DNA of 17,616 nucleotides from Betaproteobacteria bacterium (GTDB lineage Bacteria; Pseudomonadota; Gammaproteobacteria; Burkholderiales; Casimicrobiaceae): positions 1-17,616 of the forward strand of contig JADIZG010000068.1 in assembly GCA_016704895.1 (NCBI GenBank), given 5' to 3'. Positions within the stretch are counted from its first letter, which is position 1; each line of letters begins with the position of its first letter. Below are positions 7,258 through 17,190 of this stretch, in pieces. The translations under genes were made by a program, and so were the position numbers. The notes beneath the pieces were generated by a model. That model was not told where the DNA came from, searched no databases, and saw only the letters and a list, made by a program, of their open reading frames with translations.

Positions 7258-8019
7258 TCAGAGCGAGCTGACGGCGTGGCCGCCGTCGACGGCGATCACC
7301 GCGCCGGTCATGTACGCGGACGCGTCGGACGCGAGCAGCACGAGCGGCGCCTCGAGATCCTCGACGCGCCCGAGCCGGCGCTGCGGGATGCGCCTGACCA
7401 GCGCCTGGCCGCCCTCGGTCGCGAAGAAGTCGCGGTTGATCGGCGTCTCGACGTAGCCGGGCGCGAGCGCGTTGACGCGGATCCGGTAGCGCGCGAGCTC
7501 GAGCGCCATCGCCTTCGTGAGCTGGACGAGGGCAGCCTTCGACACCGTGTAGGGCGCGACCTGCGCGGCCACGCGCTCGGCGAGCACCGACGCGATGTTG
7601 ACGATGCTGCCGGAACGATCCGCGTCCTTCAGCCGCCGCGCGACCGCCTGCGCGACGCGCCACGCGCCATCGAGGTTGACGTCGAGCACCGACGCCCAGT
7701 CCCGCTCGGTCAGGTCGAGGAAGGGTCTCGTGACGGCAACGCCCGCGTTGTTCACCAGCACGTCGACGACGCCGAGCGTCCCGGCGACCTCGTCGATCGC
7801 CGCGTCGACGCTCGCGCGGTCGGTCACGTCCATGCCGACCGCCGTCACGCGGAAGCCCTCCTCCGCCAGCGCCTGCGCGATCGCGCGGCCGTCGTCGATG
7901 CGCCGACCGGCCAGCGCGACCGAGGCCCCCGCACGCGCGAGCATGCGCGCGAAGTCGCGGCCCAGTCCGCCGAACGCGCCGGTGACCAGCGCGACCTTGC
8001 CGTCGAGTCTCATCTCCAT
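7258..8019 (-). CDS. Short-chain dehydrogenase/reductase (classical SDR)
   Basis: An intact 253-residue Rossmann-fold oxidoreductase. It shows the NAD(P)-binding TGAFGGLG (13-20), NNAG (90-93), the catalytic Ser144, Tyr157 and Lys161 (S...YTVSK), PGYVETPI (187-194) and the usual C-terminal GAVIAVDGGH (239-248). Arg39-Arg40 after the second strand (LAGRR) would favour NADP(H), though this is not decisive. Its stop is 11 bases before the acyl-CoA dehydrogenase start, so the two are co-transcribed. In the levulinate pathway an SDR (LvaD) oxidises the 3-hydroxyacyl-CoA product, and this gene is a candidate for that role. SDR substrate cannot be predicted from sequence alone, so the role rests on context. 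The start at 8019 (MEMRLDGK) could instead be the ATG two codons further in. Confidence 0.93.
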   Translation of the reverse strand: MEMRLDGKVALVTGAFGGLGRDFARMLARAGASVALAGRRIDDGRAIAQALAEEGFRVTAVGMDVTDRASVDAAIDEVAGTLGVVDVLVNNAGVAVTRPFLDLTERDWASVLDVNLDGAWRVAQAVARRLKDADRSGSIVNIASVLAERVAAQVAPYTVSKAALVQLTKAMALELARYRIRVNALAPGYVETPINRDFFATEGGQALVRRIPQRRLGRVEDLEAPLVLLASDASAYMTGAVIAVDGGHAVSSL

Positions 8020-8070
8020 GGGCCGGAGTCTATCAAGTACCCATAAGGTCAGAGCCGCTTCCCCGTTCCT

Positions 8071-9690
8071 TCACTCCGCATCCCTGTCCGACATCGGGAT
8101 CTCGCCCTGCTTGTCGAGGTGCAGGTGCAGGATCTTGCCCGACGCCGTCCGGCGCGGCGATTCGCGCACGACGCGCAGCATTCGCGCCTCGCGCCACTGC
8201 AGCTCCATCAGGCGTTCGCCGCCGGTGCCGCCGCCGATCGCCTCCAGGAATGCGTCGGCGACCGCGTGCTCGTCGAGTACGCCGACCGACGGATCGACGA
8301 AGAGCACGACCTCCGGCCGCGCACGGTCGCCGTCGAGACGCTCGACGAGCTGCCAGTCGGCGGGCCGGCCGCCGAAGCGCAGGGGCAGCACTTCCTCGAG
8401 CACCCGGATCACGTCGACGTCGAGGAACGTGATGCCCCCGGCCGTCAGCTTCTCGAACGAGCGCACGTCGTGGAGGTGGAGCCCCCACCCGTCGCGCGCG
8501 AGGCCGCAGCCGCAATCCCGTCGCACGAGCGTCGCGCGGTCGCCCATGCAGACGTTGACGAGCAGCAAGGGGGCGGTGTCGAGCAGCGACGTGACGAGCA
8601 TCGCGTCGTCCGGGACGCCGGTCGTCCCGCGCCCCCGTCCCGGCTGGATCAGCGCGTGACGGTCGTCGAGGAAGTGCATGTCGTCGGCCGCCTGCGGGTG
8701 CGCGCACGCGAACGTCAGGATGTCGGTCTCGGTCGTTCCCATGCGCGGCAACGCGATCGCGCCGGCCGCCTCGACGACCGCACGCCGCGCCGCCGTCGTC
8801 GGCTCGCCCCCCATCGTGAACCGCGCGCCGGAGATGTCGACGCCCGCCTCCATCGCCGCCTGGCAGATCAGCACCGCCGTGCTCGCATAGCCCCACAGGT
8901 GCGGCGTGCGCCCGCGCGCGAGCTCCTCTGCCATCCATCGGACGACGGGCGACGGGTCGTCGAACGTCGCGATCGTCGGCCCCGGCAGCGGTACGCCCGC
9001 GATCAGGCTGCCGAACCGCATCGCGCGAACGCCCCAGCGGTAGCGTGGCGACAGCTCCGGCGATCCGATGTCGATCGGCGTGAACCAGCGCGCCGGCGGC
9101 CGTCCGCCTTTGGCGAACTCCAGCGGATTGGTGACCGACGTTCCGCCCGGGAAGCCGTGGTGCGCGTGCGTCCAGCCGCGTACGCCGTGCGCCTCGAGCG
9201 CGAGATGGGTGTTGACCGCGTGATCGCGCACGAACGCGAGGTCGATCGGCACCGGCGTGCGCGCGCCTCGGCTGCCGCTGGATTCGGACAGCCCGTGGAC
9301 CACGGAGCGCGGATTGACGAGCGTCGCCGGGTCGACGGTGAACGCGAGGCTGCCGCGCACGACGGGCCGGCGTCCCTTGAACTCGTCGCCGGCGAGATGG
9401 ACGCCCGCGGCGTAGAGCGTCGCGAGCGCGCCCTCGACGCCGTCCCGGCGCACCGACGCGGCGACGTCCTCGACCGTGCAGCCGGCGTGGTCCATGAGCC
9501 TCGCGTAAGGCGAGCCCGGCAATCCGCACGCCTCGGTGAAACGCGCGAGGAAGCGCGCCTCGCGCCGCGCGAACCGGTCGCGGACGATCGCGCGCATCTC
9601 CCCGATCGACAGCGGCGTGCGCAGGAACCGCGGCAGCGCGGCCAGGAAGCGCATGCCGACCGTGAGGTCGTCGCGGCTCAGCAGTCGCAT
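8071..9690 (-). CDS. ANL-superfamily adenylate-forming enzyme, PaaK/LuxE-like
   Basis: An intact 539-residue protein. SESSGSRGARTP at about 135-146 is placed and built like the ATP phosphate-binding loop of phenylacetate-CoA ligase and acyl-protein synthetases (SSGTTG-x-P), though with R in place of the second T. RMGTTETDI resembles the adenine/Thr-Glu motif, and the C-terminal RTASGKILHLH offers a Lys (519) like the ANL catalytic lysine. Adenylation of a carboxylic acid, followed by transfer to CoA or a protein, is expected; the acid is unknown. A ggagaag lies in the end of the preceding glycosyltransferase gene and the ATG is 10 bases after that stop. It is followed after 51 bases by the SDR gene, so it could supply acyl-CoA to that pathway or act with the glycosyltransferase. 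It does not closely resemble standard fatty-acyl-CoA ligases such as LvaE. Confidence 0.7.
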   Translation of the reverse strand: MRLLSRDDLTVGMRFLAALPRFLRTPLSIGEMRAIVRDRFARREARFLARFTEACGLPGSPYARLMDHAGCTVEDVAASVRRDGVEGALATLYAAGVHLAGDEFKGRRPVVRGSLAFTVDPATLVNPRSVVHGLSESSGSRGARTPVPIDLAFVRDHAVNTHLALEAHGVRGWTHAHHGFPGGTSVTNPLEFAKGGRPPARWFTPIDIGSPELSPRYRWGVRAMRFGSLIAGVPLPGPTIATFDDPSPVVRWMAEELARGRTPHLWGYASTAVLICQAAMEAGVDISGARFTMGGEPTTAARRAVVEAAGAIALPRMGTTETDILTFACAHPQAADDMHFLDDRHALIQPGRGRGTTGVPDDAMLVTSLLDTAPLLLVNVCMGDRATLVRRDCGCGLARDGWGLHLHDVRSFEKLTAGGITFLDVDVIRVLEEVLPLRFGGRPADWQLVERLDGDRARPEVVLFVDPSVGVLDEHAVADAFLEAIGGGTGGERLMELQWREARMLRVVRESPRRTASGKILHLHLDKQGEIPMSDRDAE

Positions 9691-9700
9691 GGCCGGCGCC

Positions 9701-11772
9701 CTACTTCTCCCCCGACCGCGCTCCCGCTGCGCCGACGCCCGGCACCCCGACCAGTGCCCGTCGCACGGACGCCGCGTCGATCGTCGCCATCATGGCGCGG
9801 GCGTCCTGCACACCGTAGCTCGCGAGCAGCGCGTCGCGTGCCGCGTCGTGCGCGAGCCCCGCCGCGAACTCGATCGGCTCGTCGGTGAAGCGGAACGGCT
9901 CGGTGATCGCCGCGACGCGGAACGCGCGGTCGAAGCGCACGAACCGGTGCAGGTAGCGCCTGTTCCACGCGTCGATCATCGCGACCTCGTGGGTGAGGCA
10001 GATCCATCCGTCGTCGAAGCGCACGAGCTGCGAGCCGCCGCGCAGGTGATCGAGCGCGATCGCGGGCTCGTGGACCGCTTCCAGCCTCGCCCGCCGCGCC
10101 TCCGGCTCGTAGCGCAGCACCGTCGTCGGATCGCAGAGGTAGACGAACAGCAGGGCGTCGCCGTCGACCGCCGGCATCCAGTTCTTCTGGTGACGATCGT
10201 CGCCGTACCCGCGCAGCACCACGAGGTCGACGATGCGCGCCGCGTCGTCGAGCTCGACGAGCGCGATCTCGCAGCGCATCGCCGGGTTGCGGTCGCGCAC
10301 GGTGGCGGTCGCGTGCAGCCGTCCACGCCAGCGGAACAGCCGCAAGTCCTCGAAACCGACGACGGCGCTCGGAAGCGCCGGCGGGATCGCGGCGGCCGGG
10401 ACGATCTCGCGCACGTCGAGGATCGTCCCGTCGCGCGCAAGGCGCGCCAGGTGGTTGCGCGTACGGATCTCGCGGAGCTTCGGCCACGACCGCTCCGGGT
10501 CGCCGAGCCGGTAGTTCACGGCGCGGATCACGGCGACGAGGTCGTCGTCGTCGAGCATCACGGACGGATTCATCGCCGTGCAGGGCTCCTCGAGCGGCAG
10601 GGCGAGGGGCACGGTCGCCACGGGGCCGAACAACGCCTCCGCGCGCGGCGCGTAGAACATGCCGTTGCGCCGCGCGAGGCCGCGCACGTGATCGGGAACG
10701 TCCCGCCGGAGTTGCAGCTCCAGCGCGGCCTCGTGCGCCGCGCGGCGGCGGTCCGCGCTCCTGCAGTAGTAGCCGGCGATGCTCGTCTCGGCGAGGAAGC
10801 CGTGGCGGTAGACGCCCTCGTCGACGAACAGCAGGTCGCCCTCGGGGTACGGGATGCGCTGACCGGCCTCGACCCACAGCATCGCCGACTCGTTCTGGCC
10901 CCGCTCGCGGTAGTAGCGGGCGAGGTCCGCGAGCGGCTCGGCGCGCGTCGGCCGGAACTCGTAGGCGGACAGGCAGCCGTCGACGAAGCCGACCGCGTCG
11001 CCGAGCGCGAGGCAGCTGCGGGCGTGCATCAGCATCGCGCACCAGGCCTCCTCGTCCCAGCCGCCCGCCTCGGCGCGTTTCGCGTACCAGTCGCGCGCCT
11101 CGGCGTGGCGCCCGCATCGCGGTACGTCTGCGCGAGGTAGAACATCGAGCGCGCGTCGCCCGGATTCGCGGCGAGCGCGGCGGTCAGGAGCCGGATGTCG
11201 CGGTCGGTCTTCTCCGACCGGCTGGACCCGCAGGCATGGTCGGCGAAAGCGATGCCGTCGAGACGCTCGACCCGCCCGTCGACCGACAGGTACTCGTGCG
11301 TCGCGCCGACGTAGCGCGCCGCCACGTCGCGGCGCACGAGCCGCGCGTTCCAGTACGAGAGACCGTTGTGCTGCCGCACGCGGTAAGCCGGCGCATCGAG
11401 GCGCTCGCGAAACGCCGCGTCGGCGATCTCGAGCTCCATGTCCGCGTCGACGAGGAGCAGATAGTCGAACGCGCCCGCCGAGGCGCGCGCGAGGTCGAGC
11501 GCGGCGTTGCGGGTCGTGCCGAAGTCGACGAACGGGATGTCGTGGATCTCGCCTGGAATGCCGCGGGCGGCGAAGTACGCGGCGATCCGCTCGCGCGTGT
11601 CGTCGGTCGAGCCGGTGTCGCAGATCGCGTAGTGGGAAATCGCAGGGGCGGCCGCCGCGAGGCAACGCTCGATGATCGCCGCCTCGTTCCTGACGATCAT
11701 GTTGAGGCACAGGCGCGCGGCGGGCGCGCGCGCCACCGCGGCGCCGTCGGCCTTCGCGGCGTCCCCAGCCAT
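9701..11772 (-). CDS. Family 2 glycosyltransferase with TPR-like middle and C-terminal beta-propeller (GH130/43-like) domain (one frameshift)
   Basis: The start is the ATG at 11770-11772, 7 bases after the stop of the collagen-like gene. Residues about 20-180 form a GT2 domain: CLNMIVRNE, CDTGSTDDT (51-59), the metal-binding LLLVDADME (105-113) and WNARLVRRD (141-149). A helical stretch with TPR-like spacing follows (DARSMFYLAQTYRDAG, ARDWYAKRAEAGGWDEEAW). The frame breaks near 11112, and adding one G restores it. The C-terminal 350 residues carry MNPSVMLDDDDLV, GFEDLRLFRWRGRLHATAT, KNWMPAV, RGGSQLVRFDDGWICLTHE and FRFTDEPIEFAAGLA. These repeated strand motifs resemble the five-bladed propeller of GH130-like proteins; I see no assured catalytic residues. 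Corrected length is about 690. The likely role is sugar transfer to a protein or glycan, with the adjacent collagen-like protein a plausible target. Confidence 0.82.
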
Positions 11773-11779
11773 CCCCGGA

Positions 11780-12416
11780 TCAGCGGAGTCGCTTGAACGC
11801 GAGGGCCGCCATCGCGGCGGCAAGCGCGGTGAGCGCGGGGGCGCCAGCCGTCGGGACTGGCGTCGGGGGCAACATCACCGGACCGGTGACGCCGGTGGGT
11901 CCCGTTTCGCCGATCGGACCTGTCGGTCCGGTGAAGCCGGTCGGACCCGTGGAACCCGTCTCGCCCGTCGGTCCCGTCGGTCCGGTGAAGCCGGTCGGAC
12001 CCGTCGGAACCCGTCTCGCCCGTCGGTCCCGTCGGTCCGGTGAAGCCGGTCGGACCCGTGGAGCCCGTCTCCCCCGTCGGCCCCGTCGGCCCGGTGAAGC
12101 CGGTCGGACCCGTGGAACCCGTCTCACCCATCGGCCCCGTCGGCCCGGTGAAGCCGGTCGGACCCGTGGAGCCCGTCTCGCCCATCGGTCCCGTCGCCGG
12201 TGCCGGTCGCACCGTGGCCGTTCCGGCGGCGTGGCCCGGTGGCCCGTCGGCCCGGTCGCGCCCGGTCGGTCCGGTGTCGCCGATCGGCCCCGTGGAACCC
12301 GTATCGCCCACCTGCGCCGACGCATCGAAGCTCGTGAACAGCGACGGCGTCACCGCGGACGCGGCGAGCGCGGCTCCGTGGGCGAGGATCGTGCGGCGGG
12401 AGAACAGCAGGGGCAT
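11780..12416 (-). CDS. Tat-exported collagen-like GPT-repeat protein with C-terminal sorting-like tail (frameshifted)
   Basis: From the ATG at 12414-12416 the protein starts MPLLFSRRTILAHGAAL, with an SRRxIL twin-arginine motif, a hydrophobic run and an ASA-Q cleavage site. About 130 residues of Gly-X-Y triplets follow, dominated by GPTG, GETG, GSTG and GFTG, as in collagen-like surface proteins. The tail reads PVPTAGAPALTALAAAMAAL then AFKRLR-stop: a short PVPT motif, one hydrophobic helix and a basic end, like IPTL/PEP-CTERM sorting tails but without a clear match. One extra C near 12005 throws the frame off; the neighbouring frame carries on with perfect triplets. A second irregular patch (12215-12265, GRDRADGPPGHAAG) probably holds a compensating pair of indels. 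The gene heads a tight run with the glycosyltransferase gene (7-base gap). Confidence 0.82.
11925..12190 (-). repeat. 54-bp tandem repeats encoding 18-residue collagen-like units (five copies)
   Basis: The landmark gtgaagccggtcgg recurs at 11931, 11985, 12040, 12094 and 12148, that is at 54, 55, 54 and 54 bases. Each unit codes for GPTGPxGETGSTGPTGFT on the minus strand. The single 55-base interval locates a one-base insertion (extra C at about 12005) that causes the frameshift. Copies differ mostly at third codon positions (c/t in ggc/ggt, gaa/gag), so the array is not a recent perfect duplication. Confidence 0.92.
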
Positions 12417-12526
12417 CGTTCGTGTCCGAAGGGTCGCGTCGCGCACGTTCGCGCGGCGCGCATCATCTCATCGGCGGCATCGATTGGCTACCGCCGTGCC
12501 CATCCCCAGGCGAGCGGCGGCCGCGC

Positions 12527-12568
12527 CAAAACGCGAACGGCAGCGGTTTCCCGCTGCCGTCGCGTCGT
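12527..12568 (-). terminator. Rho-independent terminator of hppA
   Basis: Twenty bases downstream of the hppA stop, reading the minus strand, acggcagcgg pairs perfectly with ccgctgccgt around a four-base loop, with flanking cgcg arms that extend the stem. A TTTT run (plus-strand aaaa, 12528-12531) follows directly. The collagen-like gene that comes next is therefore probably transcribed from its own promoter in 12420-12526. Confidence 0.85.
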
Positions 12569-12587
12569 GACAGGATCGCGTTTCGCG

Positions 12588-15038
<2,451 letters not shown>

Positions 15039-15153
15039 GCGAGCTTCTCCCTCGAGATAGTGGCAAACCGACAGGGTCGGGCACGCGTCGGACGGCGTCC
15101 CTCGCCCCGCGCCGGGGCGACGTCCCCCGGGTGAATCCCCCAGCCCCGGGCCG

Positions 15154-15165
15154 CTGACCGGTCAG
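15154..15165. promoter_or_regulatory. 12-bp perfect palindrome upstream of hppA (possible operator)
   Basis: ctgaccggtcag is a perfect 12-base palindrome about 115 bases before the hppA start, in the 157-base gap after the isomerase gene. It could be a repressor site, but no regulator gene is in the window and no clear -35/-10 pair is visible. Confidence 0.25.
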
Positions 15166-15195
15166 ACCACCCGGCCGCCCCTTAAGGCAAACACG

Positions 15196-15796
15196 CTATT
15201 TTGACAGAGCCCGGGCCAGGAAGTCGAGCCGATCCTGTCCCCAGAACGGCTCGCCCCGGTAGACGTACCAGGGAACGCCGAAGACCTGGCCGTCGATCGC
15301 GCGTTGCGTCGCGGCCTCGTAGTCGGCCGCGATCCCGGGCGAATCGGCCCGTGCGGCGATGGCCGCCGCGTCCAGGCCGAGCCCGTCCGCGATGGCGCCC
15401 AGCGTCGCGGGATCGGCGATGTCGCGCTCCTCGGCCCAGCGCGCCCGGAGCACGCCGCCCGTCATCGCCAGCCCGGAGGCGACGCTGCGGCCCGCCGCCG
15501 CGAGGATCCAGCGGCTCGCGAGATCGCCCGACGACGCGCCGAACTTCGGTGTCCGTTGATCGGCACCTGCAGCCAGTCGCTCCAGCGCGCCAGTTCGACC
15601 AGGCCGGTAGGCCTGCCGTTGCGGCGCGCTTCAGGAGCGGGAGCCCGCCCGAGACCGGGAACACCTTCGAGAGATCGACCGGAGACAGGCGGCAGGTCGC
15701 GGCGTTCGCCTGCAGCAGCGCCACGAATCGCTCGTGCCCCAGGTAGGTCCAGGGCGAGACGGGCGCGAAGTAGTAGTCGACGACCTTGTCGTTCAT
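15196..15796 (-). CDS. DsbA-family 2-hydroxychromene-2-carboxylate isomerase-like protein (two frameshifts)
   Basis: The start at 15794-15796 has a gaggagg seven bases upstream. The N-terminus reads MNDKVVDYYFAPVSPWTYLG, matching the FxSPxSxWTYL motif, with Ser14 the expected glutathione-contacting residue. PVDLSKVFPVSGGLPLLKRA follows. Frame changes near 15621 and 15549 are each cured by one added C, giving LVELARWSDWLQVPINGHPK, then RWAEERDIADPATLGAIADG, GQVFGVPWYVYRGEPFWGQD and RLDFLARALSK-stop. Corrected length is 200 residues, typical of this kappa-class-GST-like family. The reference enzyme isomerises 2-hydroxychromene-2-carboxylate in naphthalene degradation, but no other aromatic pathway genes are here, so the real substrate is open. 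It lies between pfp and hppA on the same strand. Confidence 0.85.
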
Positions 15797-15929
15797 CGGG
15801 GGCCTCCTCGATCCGATTCGTTGCCTGCGGCCCGCGGCGGCATGCGACGCGAGGCGCCCGGGAGCGGATGCGCGTGCGCGCAGCCCGACGCCCCTGCGCC
15901 CTGCGCTGCGCGTCCCGCGGGCACCCGCG

Positions 15930-17190
15930 TCACACCTTGAACCCGGGCAGCTTCGCCACCGGAACGTTCTTCAGCCGCACGTACCTCGGGGGCCGTCCTT
16001 GAACGGCGGCGGCGCCCCCGCCCTTGATCAGCGGCCCGAGGTACGCGCGCGCCTTCGCCGTGATCCCGTAGCCGTCCTCGCGATGAAGTCGCGCGGCAGC
16101 ATCTTCTCGACGTTCGCGACCTTCGAGCGGCGCGGCGGTGATCTTCCAGCGATAGGGCCTGTCCGGAGACGCGCGTGATCGCCGCCATCACCGCGTTCTG
16201 CCGGCGAGCGCGTACTCGACCGCCGCGCGGCCCCACCGCAGGCTCTGCTTCTGACGTCGGTCTTCGACGCGATGTGGATGCGCGGGCGCTGAAGGTAATC
16301 GGCGACCGCCCAGTGGTACTTGTACCCGAGCCGGTCCTTGACGAGGTTCGCGATCAGCGGACCCACGCCGCCCAGCTGCGCGTGTCCGAACGCGTCCTTC
16401 GTCCCGGCCTCCGCCATCAGCCCGCCCTGGGCGTTCTGCAGGCCTTCGGAGACGCCGACGCAGCAGTAGCCGTGCGCCCGGGTCTTCGCGTCGACCGCCG
16501 CGAGGAACGCCGCCTCGTCGAAGGGGATCTCGGGAACAGGAGCACGAGCGGGATCGGCGTGTCCGCATCGTCGGCCATGCCGACCGCCGCGGGTGATCCA
16601 GCCGCGTGGCACCATCACCTCGAGCACGAACACCTTCGTCGACGTCTTCGCCATCGACGCGACGTCGAACGCCGCCTCGCGCATCGACGTCGCCACGTAC
16701 TTGGCGACCGAGCCGAAGCCCGGGCAGTTGTCGGTGACGGCCAGGTCGTTGTCGACGGTCTTGGGCACGTGGACCGCGGTGAGCGGGTAACCCAGCTTCT
16801 CCGCGATCTGCGAGACCTTGAGGCAGGTGTCGGCCGAGTCGTTGCCGCCGTTGTAGAAGAAATAGCCGATGTCGTGCGCGCGAACACCTCGATCAGGCGC
16901 TCGCTACTGCGCCCGGGACTCGGAGGCCCTTGAGCTTGTAGCGGGCTCGAGCCGAACGTGCCGGCCGGCGTAGCTCGAGCGCGCGGATCGACGCGGCGCT
17001 CTCTTTCGCCGTGTGGCGATCAGGTCCCTCCTCCAGTGCGCCGATGATGCCGTTGCGGGCCCGCGTAAGACCTTGCCGATCCTCCGGACTGGTGGCGGCG
17101 CGCCCCGGTCTCGATGACGCCGGCGGCCGAGGCGTTGATGACGGCGGTGACGCCGCCGGACTGGGCGTAGAAGGCGTTGCGCTCCGACAT
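15930..17190 (-). CDS. pfp: Pyrophosphate-dependent 6-phosphofructokinase (heavily frameshifted)
   Basis: The start at 17188-17190 gives MSERNAFYAQSGGVTAVINA, the usual start of this family. Spliced across frames, it continues VLRARNGIIGAL, DIGYFFYNGGNDSADTCLKV (about 16800-16862), VPKTVDNDLAVTDNCPGFGS, KTSTKVFVLEVM, PEIPFDEAAFLAAVDAKT, GTKDAFGHAQLGGVGP, DRLGYKYHWAVADYLQRPRI and VANVEKMLPRDFI. It ends VRLKNVPVAKLPGFKV-stop at 15930. The GGND Asp and the Lys of PKTVDND are the residues that distinguish PPi-using from ATP-using phosphofructokinases. Span is about 420 codons, the normal length. Frame changes fall around 17095, 17020-16960, 16890, 16600, 16530, 16250-16140 and 16080-15990. It makes fructose-1,6-bisphosphate reversibly from PPi and fructose-6-phosphate in the cytoplasm. 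Given how conserved every piece is, consensus errors are likelier than a dead gene, but I cannot exclude a pseudogene. Confidence 0.88.

Noticed and set aside
2678..7456. Long plus-strand open frames opposite ggt and the phosphotransferase/acyl-CoA dehydrogenase genes
   Set aside because: Low-complexity Arg/Ala/Asp-rich translations, no family motifs, and the minus-strand genes are fully convincing.
11925..12190. Regular direct repeats that could suggest a CRISPR array
   Set aside because: The period is 54 bases with no unique spacers; the whole unit is repeated and codes for Gly-X-Y triplets.
15105..15122. ccccgcgccgggg hairpin after the isomerase gene as a terminator
   Set aside because: No T-run follows on either strand and such GC-rich hairpins are expected by chance in this DNA.
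15930..17190. Calling pfp an ATP-dependent phosphofructokinase or an outright pseudogene
   Set aside because: The GGND Asp and PKTVDND Lys mark PPi use, and all conserved blocks are intact in order, so the frame changes look like consensus errors.
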